Positions 9,701 through 20,384 are shown, numbered from the stretch's first letter. The stretch is 25,155 nt of DNA from Stephanodiscus triporus (GCA_036939755.1 JALLAZ010000129.1:1-25155), one strand, 5' to 3'. Made by a program: numbers and translations. The notes: generated from the letters alone by a model not told the origin.

Positions 9701-12700
9701 TCCCTAATTTTGTGGATAGCCCAAGCTCTGCTCCCGAGTCTCTGATGCGTGACCCTATGATGAAATCAATAATCTTCTGTCTTTCGGAAGAACGGAATAG
9801 GGATACGAGTTTCTGGACATCATTCTCGCATGATACAAAACCGTCGTCGGTCGAGGCAAACTGTGATATCATATCTTCTCTGAAGGGAAGATATTCGCCT
9901 GCAAATGACGGTTGGTAAATGATACTAGTGTGAATGAAAGATCTCCATCACTACCACACTACTTGCACATAGTGCAGGATTCAAGCATCACTCACCGTCT
10001 TTTGTTTTCAGCTTCATTTTCAAGGCTTCTGCGACATCTTTCAGCCTGTCGACCGGGCATCGCACTTTGATCATTACTTTTCGTGTGTCTAATGAATAGA
10101 GTCGTTGTGTTTCAAGGCCTGCTTGCCGCAGACGGCCCCAAATTTGAGTTCCAGGAGAGCTGAACCCGAGGAAGTAATCAGATGGTGGTACAGAACCGTT
10201 GTACTGCACAGCCGGAGCTTGCTCATCGTCATTCTTTCTGATCAGTCTTTGGATAAATGTTTTGGGAGGCGGAAGAGCCTCAGTAAAACATTTAGTGCCA
10301 CAGTCGGCTGCACTTTTGTCAATGGCTTCTGCGTAGCGATGATAAGAACCAAACCCAGCTGCGCGCTGAGCGGCGAATCGGCCGGTCGATGCATCACGAT
10401 GCAGCAGTATGAAACCTTTCAATATCATCCAATATTCTCCCTCTGTCGCAGTTTCTAGGTCCAATGAATGGAACAAAGATTTTCGTTTGCCTTCGCACCT
10501 TTTAGGGGCGGTCGGCAGGCGCAACAATTACAAAAATGATGCTGTTTGGTACGATCCGAACAAAAATACCTAGAATAAAGTTCACGAACGCACCATTTTT
10601 CGGAGAGGTCAATGTCAGAATAGTCTCGGACTAGTCTCCCTTGCAATGAGGGAACGATTACAGAAAATGTTTTGCGGTTTTCATAAGCAGTGCTTGATTG
10701 CCGAAGCGCCGATGTCCCTAGCTCCTCGTCTACTTTTGAAAATGGATCGATGTGAGTTGCTGGCTGAACCTGGACGATGTCTTTTGCTTCGATTGACAAG
10801 TCGTTTTTTCGGTACAAGACATTATTTGAGATTGCATTAAGGAAACCCCCCTTCTTACGCATGTCTTCCTCTCTATCGATTTTTACTTTCAGGTAATCTG
10901 GGATAGGAACTGAGGCATCAAGCTTGTCATTATTTTGGTTGGTGGTTTCGCTCTCACGGCTCATCCTACGAGACTCTGATTCCCCACAGCTCAACCTTGC
11001 CTTCTTTTGCCGTCGGCACACATTGTACCTCTGTGCTTGTTCCTTTAATGCAATCGTCGCTTCGTCATCTGGAATATACTTGAATCTAGTGGTATACAAT
11101 GGAAGGAAGAGGGCTGTTGAATTCGCTTTTGTGCTCTTCGAAACGTATCCATCATGACGTTGTGGTACTTACTGAATAGAATCGCCGCCATCATCCGAAG
11201 AAAGCATAACAAAGACAGATTTTTCCTTTGGCCAGTGCCTTCGCAACACGATCCCTATCTTCAAGGCTTCAATGAATTTACCAAGCCCATTCACTCGTGC
11301 GGCTGAGATCATATTTGAAAATGACAAAGACAGTCAGACTCATGATAATTTGCACATTGTTCCTAATCAGACTACCAAAACTTACCTACTCCTCTTGGAA
11401 TTCCAGGTGATGGAAAGAACGTGTCTTCCCTATCCTTTATATCGTCGGCATCATCACCATCACCAACATCTCGTGGTCTCTTACTGCTTGTTTTGATAGA
11501 ACTATGACGCACGCCATCGACTCTTTTGTCGGAGCTATCAACTTGTGAAACACGCGTACCACTACCGTGCATCCTCCACTGAACACTGCTAACCTGCCTC
11601 CTTTTCTGAGAAGAACCTCCTCTCTGAGATGCGATCGGTGGAGACGCGAAATTACCCCAGCCTCTCCTTTGAATAGATGGGGAAGATCTATTATTAATCG
11701 ATGGCGATGGGGAGGCTTTTCCCTTAATGTTATCATTGCTCAACAGGCTTCTCTGAGACAACCCTGGAGGAGAAAACCGCTCGAGCGCCCTTTCGAAGAG
11801 ACTTTTCTTTCGACTAAACACACGCTCTGCTATTTGAGGAGCACGATAAGGAGATCTGTGGGATTGGTACCGGCTGGTAGATGACGGGGTGTTATTCGTG
11901 GCTGACAATAGGGTGATGTTATTTGAGCCCGATGTTGGGGTTGCGTTCTTCCGTCGACGCAATCCACTACCATAAGGCGTTTGCGTGGTGCTCGATCTTA
12001 CAGCGTGACCATTCTCTTGTGACTTTGCGCCGTGGCATGTGGCTGTGGCAATGGTGCTATCATCATCCTGCCCATCTCGGTCGAGTTCTTCTATCTCAGG
12101 ATCCTGATCATCAACAAGATGCAGCATCTCTTCCCTAAAATCAAGATGTTTCGCCCAAAATGCATATGCATCGTGGGGTGTCAAGACTAATGCAAAATCA
12201 AAGTCATCATCATTATATACACTCGAGACCCTGGAAGCTTTGTTTCTCTGTCTTGCAATAGTGACGTGCGACGCTTCATCTTCTAGACGTTGTGTTTGAA
12301 GTGCCGCCATGCGTGACATTTCGATGTGAATATTTTCCCATACTTTCCAAGGGTTTATTGCCGATGCCAATGACCCCAAACTGCGCCGGGTACGGTGAGT
12401 CCTATCATCTTCGTCGGCTTCGCCAACGGGGGGATGGCTTAAACCCGTCTCTATATCTCTATTATGAAGCTGAGCACCAGCAAATTGCTTGATTTCGTAT
12501 GGCCAGGCGAAGCGCACATGACTCATAATTGGCGCGCGGCGTGAAATTCTGTGATTGTTGGAAAAGCCGGTATTCCCCTTTGCAAATTCGCGTGGATCAC
12601 GATACAGGCCAGCTCCTCCTCCATTCAATGCAATAGGATACAAAGCCAGCCTTTTTCCGCATAGCTTGTCATCTGCATCCATTCCATCCACGGTTTCATC

Positions 12701-13015
12701 TTCATTGGCTACCATAGAGAGGGGTGGAGGAATGACCGACCGAATTTCTAATAGGCCCGTCTCGGCATTTCTGTAGGCATAGGCTGGGGTGACGTCCTTC
12801 CTCCCCCTAACGCCGCTTGGCCCGCCTCCCGCCGATGTTATATTTGGTGTGGGTGTGAATGGAATTCTTGACAGGAGAGGCGTTCGCCGTGGATCGCGAT
12901 GGCTTCTGAGAGGACCATTCTCCTTGTTTTCGTTTGGGGTTTGGTTCGAGGCTTTCTTGCTGATTTCCCCGTCCCTAGTGGCGCCTTGGCGCTCGTCATC
13001 TTTCGATCCCTGCAT
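6800..13015 (-). CDS. Giant anoctamin/TMEM16-family membrane protein with N-terminal split PH-like domain
   Basis: Six exons (13015-11386, 11302-11173, 11085-10570, 10498-9996, 9898-8058, 7978-6800) and five GT-AG introns of 71-97 nt sum to 5799 nt, or 1932 residues. Residues 1-540 are low-complexity and probably disordered, with one ordered patch (LTPHDAYAFWAKHLDFREEM). A PH-like fold begins near 544 (GLGKFIEALKIGIVLRRHW), is interrupted by a charged insertion, and ends near 780-794 (EYWMILKGFILLHRD). Residues about 1000-1560 form the anoctamin domain, with the family motif YGEKVAFYFAWL at about 1088-1099, an ENHRTEAEH loop and multiple membrane spans. A tail of about 340 residues is hydrophilic. 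Anoctamins are Ca2+-activated channels, lipid scramblases or membrane tethers. Most Ca2+-site residues seem replaced here, so an Ist2-like tether or Ca2+-independent scramblase is plausible. Usual length is 900-1000. Splitting into two genes is unlikely, since every exon junction keeps frame. Confidence 0.85.
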
Positions 13016-13314
13016 AACTCACTGACTTTTTAACGCTGCCTGTTTGGTGTCTACTCTATCAGTTTCAGCTTACTTGCGCGCGAGCTGGGGATGGTCGTCG
13101 CCACGGCCATTGTTTTGATTCTGTCCCAAACAGAGGAGGCCGTTGGTGGGTTGGGGAAGCGAATGAAAATCCGAATGAGGAGAGGCTCTATTCATTCCTA
13201 CTTACGTAGAAAAGCTTGTAGCCCAGAGAGATCGATTGCATTCACTTCCGTTCCTTTTTTTTTTACGTCGTGCATCGTGCTGTGTTTGATCTTGACCCCC
13301 TCCATTCAATCGCC
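13016..13314. promoter_or_regulatory. Divergent intergenic region (anoctamin / Rpn9)
   Basis: The 299 bp between two divergent start codons. It holds a ten-T run at 13255-13264 just upstream of the Rpn9 start, flanked by TACGT-containing sequence (13203-13208 and 13264-13268). Both genes' promoters must lie here or inside the neighbouring transcripts. No TATA box is evident. Confidence 0.45.
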
Positions 13315-14571
13315 ATGAGTCCAGCAGACGTCACCACCGCGGCGTTGGAGCACCTCGAGTCGATGTCGACCCTGCATCCCGACCTTTCGGAGCAGTACCA
13401 AAGCCTCGTCGGCCTCTACCAGCGGAAGCTGTGGCACCAGCTCACGATTAGCATCCTCGACTTCGTCTCCGATCCGTCCGTCACCCTCCGCACGACCGCC
13501 GCGGGCACCAACTCCTACCTCGCCCTCTTCGACGGGGTCGTCCTGCCCGTCGACAAGAAGCTGAATCAGCTCACGCTCGCGCGCATCGCGAGCGCCGTGG
13601 CGTTCTCGCTCCTAGACGATCCGCCCTACAGGGACGGCGTCGCGGCGAGGGCCATCCTCGAGAACTTCCTCGAGAAGCGCGACAGACTCGGCCCGTCGGC
13701 GGCGCTGCACGCCGAGTCCCGCCTCGGCCTGCTGGGCCTGACGATACTGGCGCGGGGCGGCGAGGCCCTCACGACCGAATCGTCCGTGAGGGCGCTGGAG
13801 GAGGTGAGGGGGTCGATCGATCGTAACCGTCCGATCCTCGCGGAGCTGGCCGACACCGAGAGCGAGGCCGCCGTGGTCCATTCGGCGTTCTACGAGACGG
13901 CGATGACGTACCGCAAGGCGGTGGGGCCGCCGGAGGCGTATTACCGCGAGGCGATACAGTACGTCTCATACACGAGCCTGTCGGACCTTAGCCCCGACGA
14001 GCGGTACAACCTCGCGACGGACCTGAGCCTCGCGGCCCTCACGGGGGAGGGGGTGTTCAACTTCGGGGAGATCGTCACGGCGCCGGCACTGCGATGCCTG
14101 GAGGGGACAGAGCTGCAATACCTCGCCGACCTCCTGTCGGCGGGGGCGAGGGGGGACGTCCTTGGCTTCCAGCGCGTCGCCGACGCCAACGCCGACGCGA
14201 TTCGGATGCAGCCGTCATTGGTATCGCGCGCCGAGGCGGTGAAGGAGAAGATCACCCTCCTGGCTTTGGTGAACATGATCTTCGAGCGACCCAGTCTGGA
14301 GAGGACACTGTCCTTCGAGGACATCGCGGATCGGGTGGTCGTGCCGGTGGATCAGGTGGAATGGGTCATCATGCGAGCGCTGTCGTTGAAACTCATCAAG
14401 GGCACGATGGATCAGGTGGACGAGACGGTGGACGTACACTGGGTCATGCCGCGAGTTTTGGACAACAGCCAAATGTCGGAACTGGCGACGAGGTTCGGGG
14501 AGTGGGCCGTCAAGGTCAGCAAGACGAAGGATTATATGCTAGAGCACACCGGGGCTCTGCTCAATCAGTAA
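13315..14571 (+). CDS. RPN9: 26S proteasome regulatory subunit Rpn9/PSMD13
   Basis: A single uninterrupted frame of 418 residues. The N-terminal half is helical repeat sequence typical of the lid subunit (ALEHLESMSTLHPDLSEQY, then LYQRKLWHQLT near residues 35-45). The C-terminal third is a PCI domain whose winged-helix part (TLSFEDIADRVVVPVDQVEW, then MRALSLKLIKG) is well conserved, and the C-terminal helix follows. Rpn9 is a non-ATPase lid subunit that supports assembly of the 19S particle. The family is usually 375-395 residues. The start at 13315 is preferred over an in-frame ATG at 13270, because homologous sequence begins soon after it and the upstream 15 residues look like UTR. The gene has no introns and noticeably more G/C in third positions than its neighbours. 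Confidence 0.9.
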   Translation: MSPADVTTAALEHLESMSTLHPDLSEQYQSLVGLYQRKLWHQLTISILDFVSDPSVTLRTTAAGTNSYLALFDGVVLPVDKKLNQLTLARIASAVAFSLLDDPPYRDGVAARAILENFLEKRDRLGPSAALHAESRLGLLGLTILARGGEALTTESSVRALEEVRGSIDRNRPILAELADTESEAAVVHSAFYETAMTYRKAVGPPEAYYREAIQYVSYTSLSDLSPDERYNLATDLSLAALTGEGVFNFGEIVTAPALRCLEGTELQYLADLLSAGARGDVLGFQRVADANADAIRMQPSLVSRAEAVKEKITLLALVNMIFERPSLERTLSFEDIADRVVVPVDQVEWVIMRALSLKLIKGTMDQVDETVDVHWVMPRVLDNSQMSELATRFGEWAVKVSKTKDYMLEHTGALLNQ

Positions 14572-14856
14572 TCCAATATCGAGGGGATCATTGGCATTGG
14601 AAGGAATATAATGATATGCTTCTTCGCAGGCATAAATATCAGGAAAATTACTTGATATTTGCTATGAAATCCTCTTGGTTAATATAATTTTCATCGTGTT
14701 AACTGGCACATGGGATTGGAATAGCATCCCGTTTAGTTTTACATTTGCTCAATGCAATTATGGTGCAGTTTATGTGGAATTTCTCTTCCACCTAGACACA
14801 CAATTAGCATGGCATCAGGCGGCAACTGTGTTCATGAATAATCTAATCTAGATACC
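14572..14856. other. Convergent 3' intergenic region
   Basis: AT-rich sequence between the stop codons of Rpn9 and the carrier, which must hold both 3' UTRs. A small inverted repeat (AAATATCA near 14634 with TGATATTT near 14654) is present. I see no gene. Confidence 0.6.
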
Positions 14857-16035
14857 TCAGTCCTTCTCTGTACCATCGGGCTTATTTTTGCCCACCTTAG
14901 CTCTCACCCATCTAGCAATCAGCTCGTATGAAACAAATGTGACACAACAATTCGGAACAACTCGAAATAGGCTGACTCTCAAACCCGCATAAAGACCTAC
15001 ATAGCCCTCATTCTGAATAATGTGCTGCACTGTACGATACACATTTAAACCAGCCGCGGGTCCCCTTGCATCCATCATACGACTTCGGATTACCTCGTGG
15101 GGATATGTTATGACAGAAGCTGTCATCTTTGATAATCCAGATGCGATGAGCAAGTCTAGGGGAGATTCTTCGCCATTGGGAGAACGTATTCGTGCCTCCG
15201 CCTTCAGCCGTTCATAAACGGGGAACTGAATGCCAACATGACCAAGACCGAGGAGGCTGGCAGTCAGACCCCTCCAAAATATTGGCAGTCCCCCTTCTTT
15301 GTACAGACTCCTCACGGTTGAGGTTAAACCGTGCGGCTTTCTTTCCGACGAAGGCATTTGAAAGTAATGAAGAGACTCCGTTTGCATCCGTGTGCGAACG
15401 AGGAACAACGGATTGCATATGACATCCGCGACAGCACCCGCAGTCACGGCAGAACTGAGGTGCACCATCGCATGGTGATTGTTTCCCCCGTCCCCATAAT
15501 GAGACGACCAATCGAGGATTATACTTTTGAACTCCTCGTACAGCGGAAAGTAGATGCCCCAAAAAGCTGGTACGGTCGCGAGAGTAGCACCTAATCCCCG
15601 AAAACAGCCGCGTACGCCATCGACGAGGTATATTTCATAAATTGATTTGATGATTTTCGCTTTTCGAACCGACTGCCCTAATCCCCCCGCCACTTGCATC
15701 CGAGTCCTAACGAGGTCAAGTGGAGCGCACACCACGGACGCAAGTGACCCGGATCCTACGCCAGCTATGAGGGATGACACATAGTTTGGCAGCGCGGCAA
15801 TATCTGCATCGGTGACGGCAATGACGTCATCTTGTTCACTGACAATTATTTTCCTTGAACCCGACCATGAATGTCGACGCGATAATATCGATGACGGCTC
15901 GGAGGCTTGAGACTTCGGCAGCGAGCTATCAGAGGTCTTAGAAGATTTATCCATCGTCGTCTCCGAATTGACGTACAAACCGATGGTGATCAATATGATG
16001 CAGAATAAGATATGTTGGTTGGAGCATGTGAGCAT
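14857..16035 (-). CDS. Mitochondrial carrier (SLC25), NAD/folate/pyrimidine-nucleotide carrier group
   Basis: An intronless frame of up to 392 residues with three carrier repeats. The signature sites are APLDLVRTRMQ (104-114), NPLFLVRTRMQ in repeat 2 and YPHEVIRSRM in repeat 3. The second site has Phe where most carriers have an acidic residue. In NAD, folate/FAD and pyrimidine-nucleotide carriers this position is typically Trp, and YPHEV-[IL]-R is typical of the third site, so I place it in that group. The substrate cannot be fixed from sequence. The first 27 residues are unusually hydrophobic for a carrier, so translation may instead start at Met28 (15954). The N-terminal 85 residues are Ser-rich and poorly conserved. 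The gene is divergent from LKR/SDH, another mitochondrial protein. Confidence 0.85.
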   Translation of the reverse strand: MLTCSNQHILFCIILITIGLYVNSETTMDKSSKTSDSSLPKSQASEPSSILSRRHSWSGSRKIIVSEQDDVIAVTDADIAALPNYVSSLIAGVGSGSLASVVCAPLDLVRTRMQVAGGLGQSVRKAKIIKSIYEIYLVDGVRGCFRGLGATLATVPAFWGIYFPLYEEFKSIILDWSSHYGDGGNNHHAMVHLSSAVTAGAVADVICNPLFLVRTRMQTESLHYFQMPSSERKPHGLTSTVRSLYKEGGLPIFWRGLTASLLGLGHVGIQFPVYERLKAEARIRSPNGEESPLDLLIASGLSKMTASVITYPHEVIRSRMMDARGPAAGLNVYRTVQHIIQNEGYVGLYAGLRVSLFRVVPNCCVTFVSYELIARWVRAKVGKNKPDGTEKD

Positions 16036-16445
16036 TGCATCCCCTTATTGCTCCGACCGTTCGAGCTCGGTTGGTTGAGATTTGCACCTTTGTCGAAGCA
16101 GGTCGCAGACTGTGCTATCACGATTTGTATGGCCTCGTTGGGCGGCGCAGCAGAACATAGGGAAGTGGTGAAGAAGACAGCGACGAAGAGGCGCGTGGTG
16201 TTTCGTTGTGTTATCATAAAATTTTAGAGGGAGTAGAGATTGTACCATAGATACCATACACTTTCTACCATACGGCAGATACGTACTTCAATGAACCCGC
16301 GTGTTAGCGAGCGCCGCCATCGCTTAAGAAATCAGAACAACAACATAAAAGTAACCCCGAACAACACACCGAAGCCTTTTTTCTCCTCCGGTGACAATGT
16401 TCACATTCCGCGCACAGCGAACAGTTCGATCGCACAATCGACACC
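16036..16445. promoter_or_regulatory. Divergent intergenic region (mitochondrial carrier / LKR-SDH) with TACCATA cluster
   Basis: The 410 bp between two divergent mitochondrial-protein genes. Three copies of TACCATA lie within 30 bp (16243-16249, 16252-16258, 16266-16272). The same heptamer is clustered in the V-ATPase/SET divergent region. The role is inferred only from position. Confidence 0.45.
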
Positions 16446-19400
16446 ATGGCGTTCTTCCGCGCGACTGGGTGGATCACTTCGTCGCCAGGCATTCGACTCG
16501 ATGTGCTTCGACCTTGGCGCAATCACTCTGCTGCATCTGGGCGGATCACTTCGTCGCCAGGCTTTCGACTCGATGTGAGTCGACCTTGGCGCAATCACTC
16601 TGCTGCATCAGCGCTTCTTCAGCGAGATATATCAATCGGAATCCTCCGTGAAGATTACGATAAGTGGGAACGTAGAGTGTGAGTTGGGTCCGTCCTTCGT
16701 CTGCTTGGTGCGTGTTGCCGTTGATTTCTATCTCAATTGCTCTGTCGCACTACATTATTTTTCCTTCAGACCAGTCACACCCGATCATGTCAAGTATCTT
16801 ATTGACAATTACAAGGGTGATAAGCTCACGGGCATCTATGTGCAGCCATCACATCGAATCTTTCCAGACTCGCAGTACGAGAATGCAGGTGCAATCATTA
16901 CAGATGACTTGTCTGATGCAGACATTCTACTTGGTGTGAAACGCGTCAAAAATGAAACTGATATGATTCCAGATAAGACTTATATGTTCTTTTCACATAC
17001 TATCAAGGGTCAGCCTCAAAATATGGAGCTTTTGGAGGTACATCATTCTTTTCTGCAAAAACTTGATGAAACACATATCAACGGAATGAGTTCAACATTG
17101 ACATTCTCTCATCGAACCCCTTCCTTACTATATTTCAGGCAATCCTTGATAAAAACATCCAGTTATTCGACTACGAGGCAATCACTAAAGATGTGAAAGA
17201 TCCTTTGACGGGGGAAATCAGCAAAAAGCGGCTTGTCGCATTTGGAAAGTTTGCGGGTATTGCAGGAATGATCGATACGTTTCAATGCTTAGGTCGGCGC
17301 CTGCTTGCATCTGGATATTCTACGCCATTCCTGAATTGCAGTCCTGCGTACATCTACTATGACTTGAATGACGCTAAACGCTGCATTAAAGAGATGGGAC
17401 ACCGAATACAGTCCGATGGTCTCCCCATGAGTCTTGAGCCGCTGGTGTTTGCATTCACTGGTAAAGGGAATGTGACTAAGGGTGCGCTCGAGATATTTAA
17501 GCTGTTGCCACACAAAATGATCTCCTTAGAGGAGGCGAAAGAGATCAAAGGCAGACCCGGGCCTCACAAATGTCTGTATGGCATAATTGTTGATCAGAAT
17601 CATATTGTCAAGAAGTCTGGAGATCGGGATGAAACATTTGATGTCAAGCATTATCGAGCTAACCCTTCAGAGTATCAATCAATTTTTGCCAAAAACGTCG
17701 CTCCTGTGTGCAATGTGATCGTTAATGGAATTTATTGGGACGAGCGATATCCTCGCCTCTTGACGAAGGCAGAGATGTCGGATCTCTACAAACAGGGAAA
17801 TAAGAGGTATGCATGCATAACGACGTCTTGGCAAAATTTATTCGCAAGGATACTAACTTGTTTCGCATGATTGTATTTTCAGCCTATTTGCTGTTGGCGA
17901 TATAAGCTGTGATATCGGCGGATCCATTGAATTTCTACAACACACCACGACGATTGACAATCCTTTTTTTTCGTGGAGTCCAGTTACCGACAGTGTGGCG
18001 GATGAAATATCTGATGAAACCGTGGCCATGATGGGGATAGACATCCTGCCTACTGAGTTATCTGCCGAGAGCAGCAAGCATTTTGGCGATGCTCTCGTAC
18101 CCCTCTTGGAGCAACTGATTCTTAATGGGTATAGCACAGATCAAGCCGACGAGAATCTGCCTCCTGAACTTGTGAGTGACTTTATTTTGTGCATCTGCAA
18201 ATATTCCTTGTCCCATCAGTGCCAATGCTGATTAAAACTACTCAGGCAAATGCCTGCATTGCACGAAATCGATCGCTAACACCTAATTATAAGTACATCG
18301 AAGCTCTAATGAAGAGACGAGCCACGATCCCCCTTGATGATTTGAAGAATCGTCATATCTTGCTTCGCATTGAGGTGAGCTGCCCTGTTGCATCCCAATC
18401 TTAGTCTCTCGCGCTAAAATCTAAAACATTTAACTCGTTTCGCCACAGGGACATCTCTTCGATTCTGGTCTTATCAATCATGTCTTGGATGTGGTTGAGA
18501 GGCTCGATTGTCACTTCAAAATAGAGGAGTGCCGTGTAACGCCTACAGTCAATGGTACATCACACAAATCAGTGTTGATGCTACGAGTGTTTTCGGAGGA
18601 GGACAGTAAGCTAGACGAATGCATAATGAAGGTGGGCATGCTCATTCATTTGATTGACAATGCTGACGCATCTATGCAACACTTCGATAATCGTTCAGCG
18701 TCTGCTCAGTCAAAAGACGACAACAAACTGAGCAGAGTAAGCGTGCTTGGTGAGAAGGAGAAATCTGTCCTTATTCTTGGTGCTGGGAAGGTAGCTGGAA
18801 GCTGCGCCGAATATCTGGGGCGGTCTAAATCTACGGTAATTACGGTGGCAAGTATGTTCGAAGAAGAAGCTATGAATGTCGCCAAAAATGCATGTCGTGG
18901 CAAGGCTGTCACCTGCGATCTCTCTCAGCCGGGCAATACGCTAAGGCACTTGATTGAAGAGGCCGACATAGTCGTAAGCTTATTACCAGCGCCAATGCAT
19001 CGGCTCGTAGTCATGGAATGCATAACATTGAAGACACACCTTGTCACGGCGAGCTACGAGAGTGATGAAATGCGGTCTTTGCGGTCCAGGTAAGATACTT
19101 GCAGTGTCCTCGCAGGCGTTTTGAGTTCGGTGGCGGTAACTCACACTGCTCTTTTCTTTCTGATAAAAGTGCCGAGGAGGCAGGAATTATGATTCTAAAC
19201 GAAGTTGGACTTGACCCTGGTATGGACCACATGTCTGCAATGAAAATTATCGATCATATTCATTCAAGAGGGGGTGAGGTTACGAGCTTCTCAAGTGTGT
19301 GTGGGGGTCTCCCTGCCCCAGAAGCAGCGAATAATCCTTTGCTTTACAAGTTCAGCTGGAGTCCCATGGGCGTGATCAAAGCCAGTCAAAACGATGCGAC

Positions 19401-20175
19401 GTATCGCAAGGACGGAAAAGTTATTATGGTGAACGGGGCCGATTTATTGGCCACCTCAGAGCCCATACATGCATGGCAATCTCTCAATCTGGAGTGCCTT
19501 CCTAATCGAGATTCTCTCATCTATGGCGAGAAATATGGTATTCAATCAGCCAGTACTGTATTCAGGGGAACACTCCGTTACCAAGGATTCTCAGCGTTGC
19601 TCCATGTATTCAAGAACATGGGGATGTTTAGTGATAGGGAAACGGGGGCGACCACATGGCATGATACCATTCAGAATCTGCAGACAAAACGTGGATTTCA
19701 TGATCAATGTAGCTTTATCCTATCATGTGCTGGTCATGACAAGGGGTTGGCAAACAGAGTCCACAGCTGCATGCTGTGGCTTGGCTTGAGAAGCGCACCT
19801 GTATCTGACCCTTCAAGTATTGTCAAATCATTCTGCGATTTGCTTGAACAACGTCTCCAGTACGAAGATAGCGAAAGAGATATGGTTCTAATGATGCATG
19901 ATATCCATGCTAGCTTTGATGATGGAAGCGTCGAGAATCATTTGTGTCGCTTGCAGCTCTTTGGTGACAACAGAACCACAGCTATGAGCAAGACTGTGGG
20001 TTACACTGCTGCCATTGGGGCAAAGCTGATATTGGACGGCGTTATTGCCTCAAAGGGGCTGCTTCTTCCCACTACTAAAGATGTTTACACTCCGTCCCTC
20101 GACCTAATGAAGAAGGAGGGTGTAATATTCGAGGAGATTGTTCGCATTGAGGGTGATTACATGGAAGCTGTGTAG
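16446..20175 (+). CDS. AASS: Bifunctional lysine-ketoglutarate reductase / saccharopine dehydrogenase, mitochondrial
   Basis: Seven exons (16446-16678, 16770-17037, 17139-17806, 17883-18171, 18246-18374, 18449-19089, 19170-20175) and six GT-AG introns of 74-101 nt give 1077 residues. It catalyses the first two steps of lysine breakdown: lysine plus 2-oxoglutarate to saccharopine, then to aminoadipate semialdehyde and glutamate. Residues 1-60 form an Arg/Ser-rich presequence containing a tandem 24-residue duplication. The reductase starts at ISIGILREDYDKWERR (62-77). Lys135 and His154 have the same 19-residue spacing as the catalytic Lys77/His96 of yeast saccharopine dehydrogenase Lys1, whose fold LKR shares. 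The dehydrogenase half begins with the Rossmann motif GAGKVAG (640-646) and includes NEVGLDPGMDHM. Human AASS is 926 residues; the excess here is the presequence and linkers. The start is the ATG from which the presequence reads in frame. Confidence 0.93.
16467..16610 (+). repeat. 72-bp tandem duplication within the LKR/SDH presequence
   Basis: Units 16467-16538 and 16539-16610 match at 67 of 72 positions, and each encodes 24 residues (8-31 and 32-55 of the protein; 21 of 24 identical). The unit keeps the frame. It contains RPWRNHSAAS, basic and Ser/Ala-rich as expected of a mitochondrial targeting peptide. Confidence 0.95.
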
Positions 20176-20384
20176 TGCAACACTACCGGACTTTGTAGAA
20201 AATTGATTATCGTGTCAATCGCTCATACCCTTTATCTCTACAGAATGATGTAACATAAATGGAAGACTTCGCCCATGATCTTTACTATTAACAACAACTT
20301 TCTCTCTTCAACCTGAAGGGGCAACCATGATGAATTGTAGCGTTATTGAGGATATGATGAATCATGATCCACCAATGGTCCCCA
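20176..20384. other. Convergent 3' intergenic region
   Basis: About 210 bp between the LKR/SDH stop and the V-ATPase c'' stop. It is AT-rich 3' UTR-like sequence with several ATGAT repeats near 20330-20370. No gene is visible. Confidence 0.6.

Noticed and set aside
12945..12965. GGTTCGAGGC, similar to a tRNA B box
   Set aside because: It sits inside the anoctamin first exon, and I could find no matching A box or cloverleaf around it.
13612..14472. Several long minus-strand frames opposite Rpn9
   Set aside because: They are a by-product of the high third-position GC of the sense gene and encode no recognisable protein.
15990..16217. Minus-strand frame starting with a signal-like segment upstream of the carrier
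   Set aside because: It overlaps the carrier start in another frame, and I found no splice pair joining it to the carrier with a gain in conserved sequence.
16240..16578. Open frame of 112 codons overlapping the LKR/SDH start in another frame
   Set aside because: It reads the 72-bp duplication out of frame. The in-frame reading continues into the conserved LKR sequence, so this is a shadow.
16446..16610. The possibility that the 72-bp duplication is an assembly error
   Set aside because: The two units differ at five positions, which argues against simple mis-assembly of one copy. It is kept as real, though long reads would settle it.
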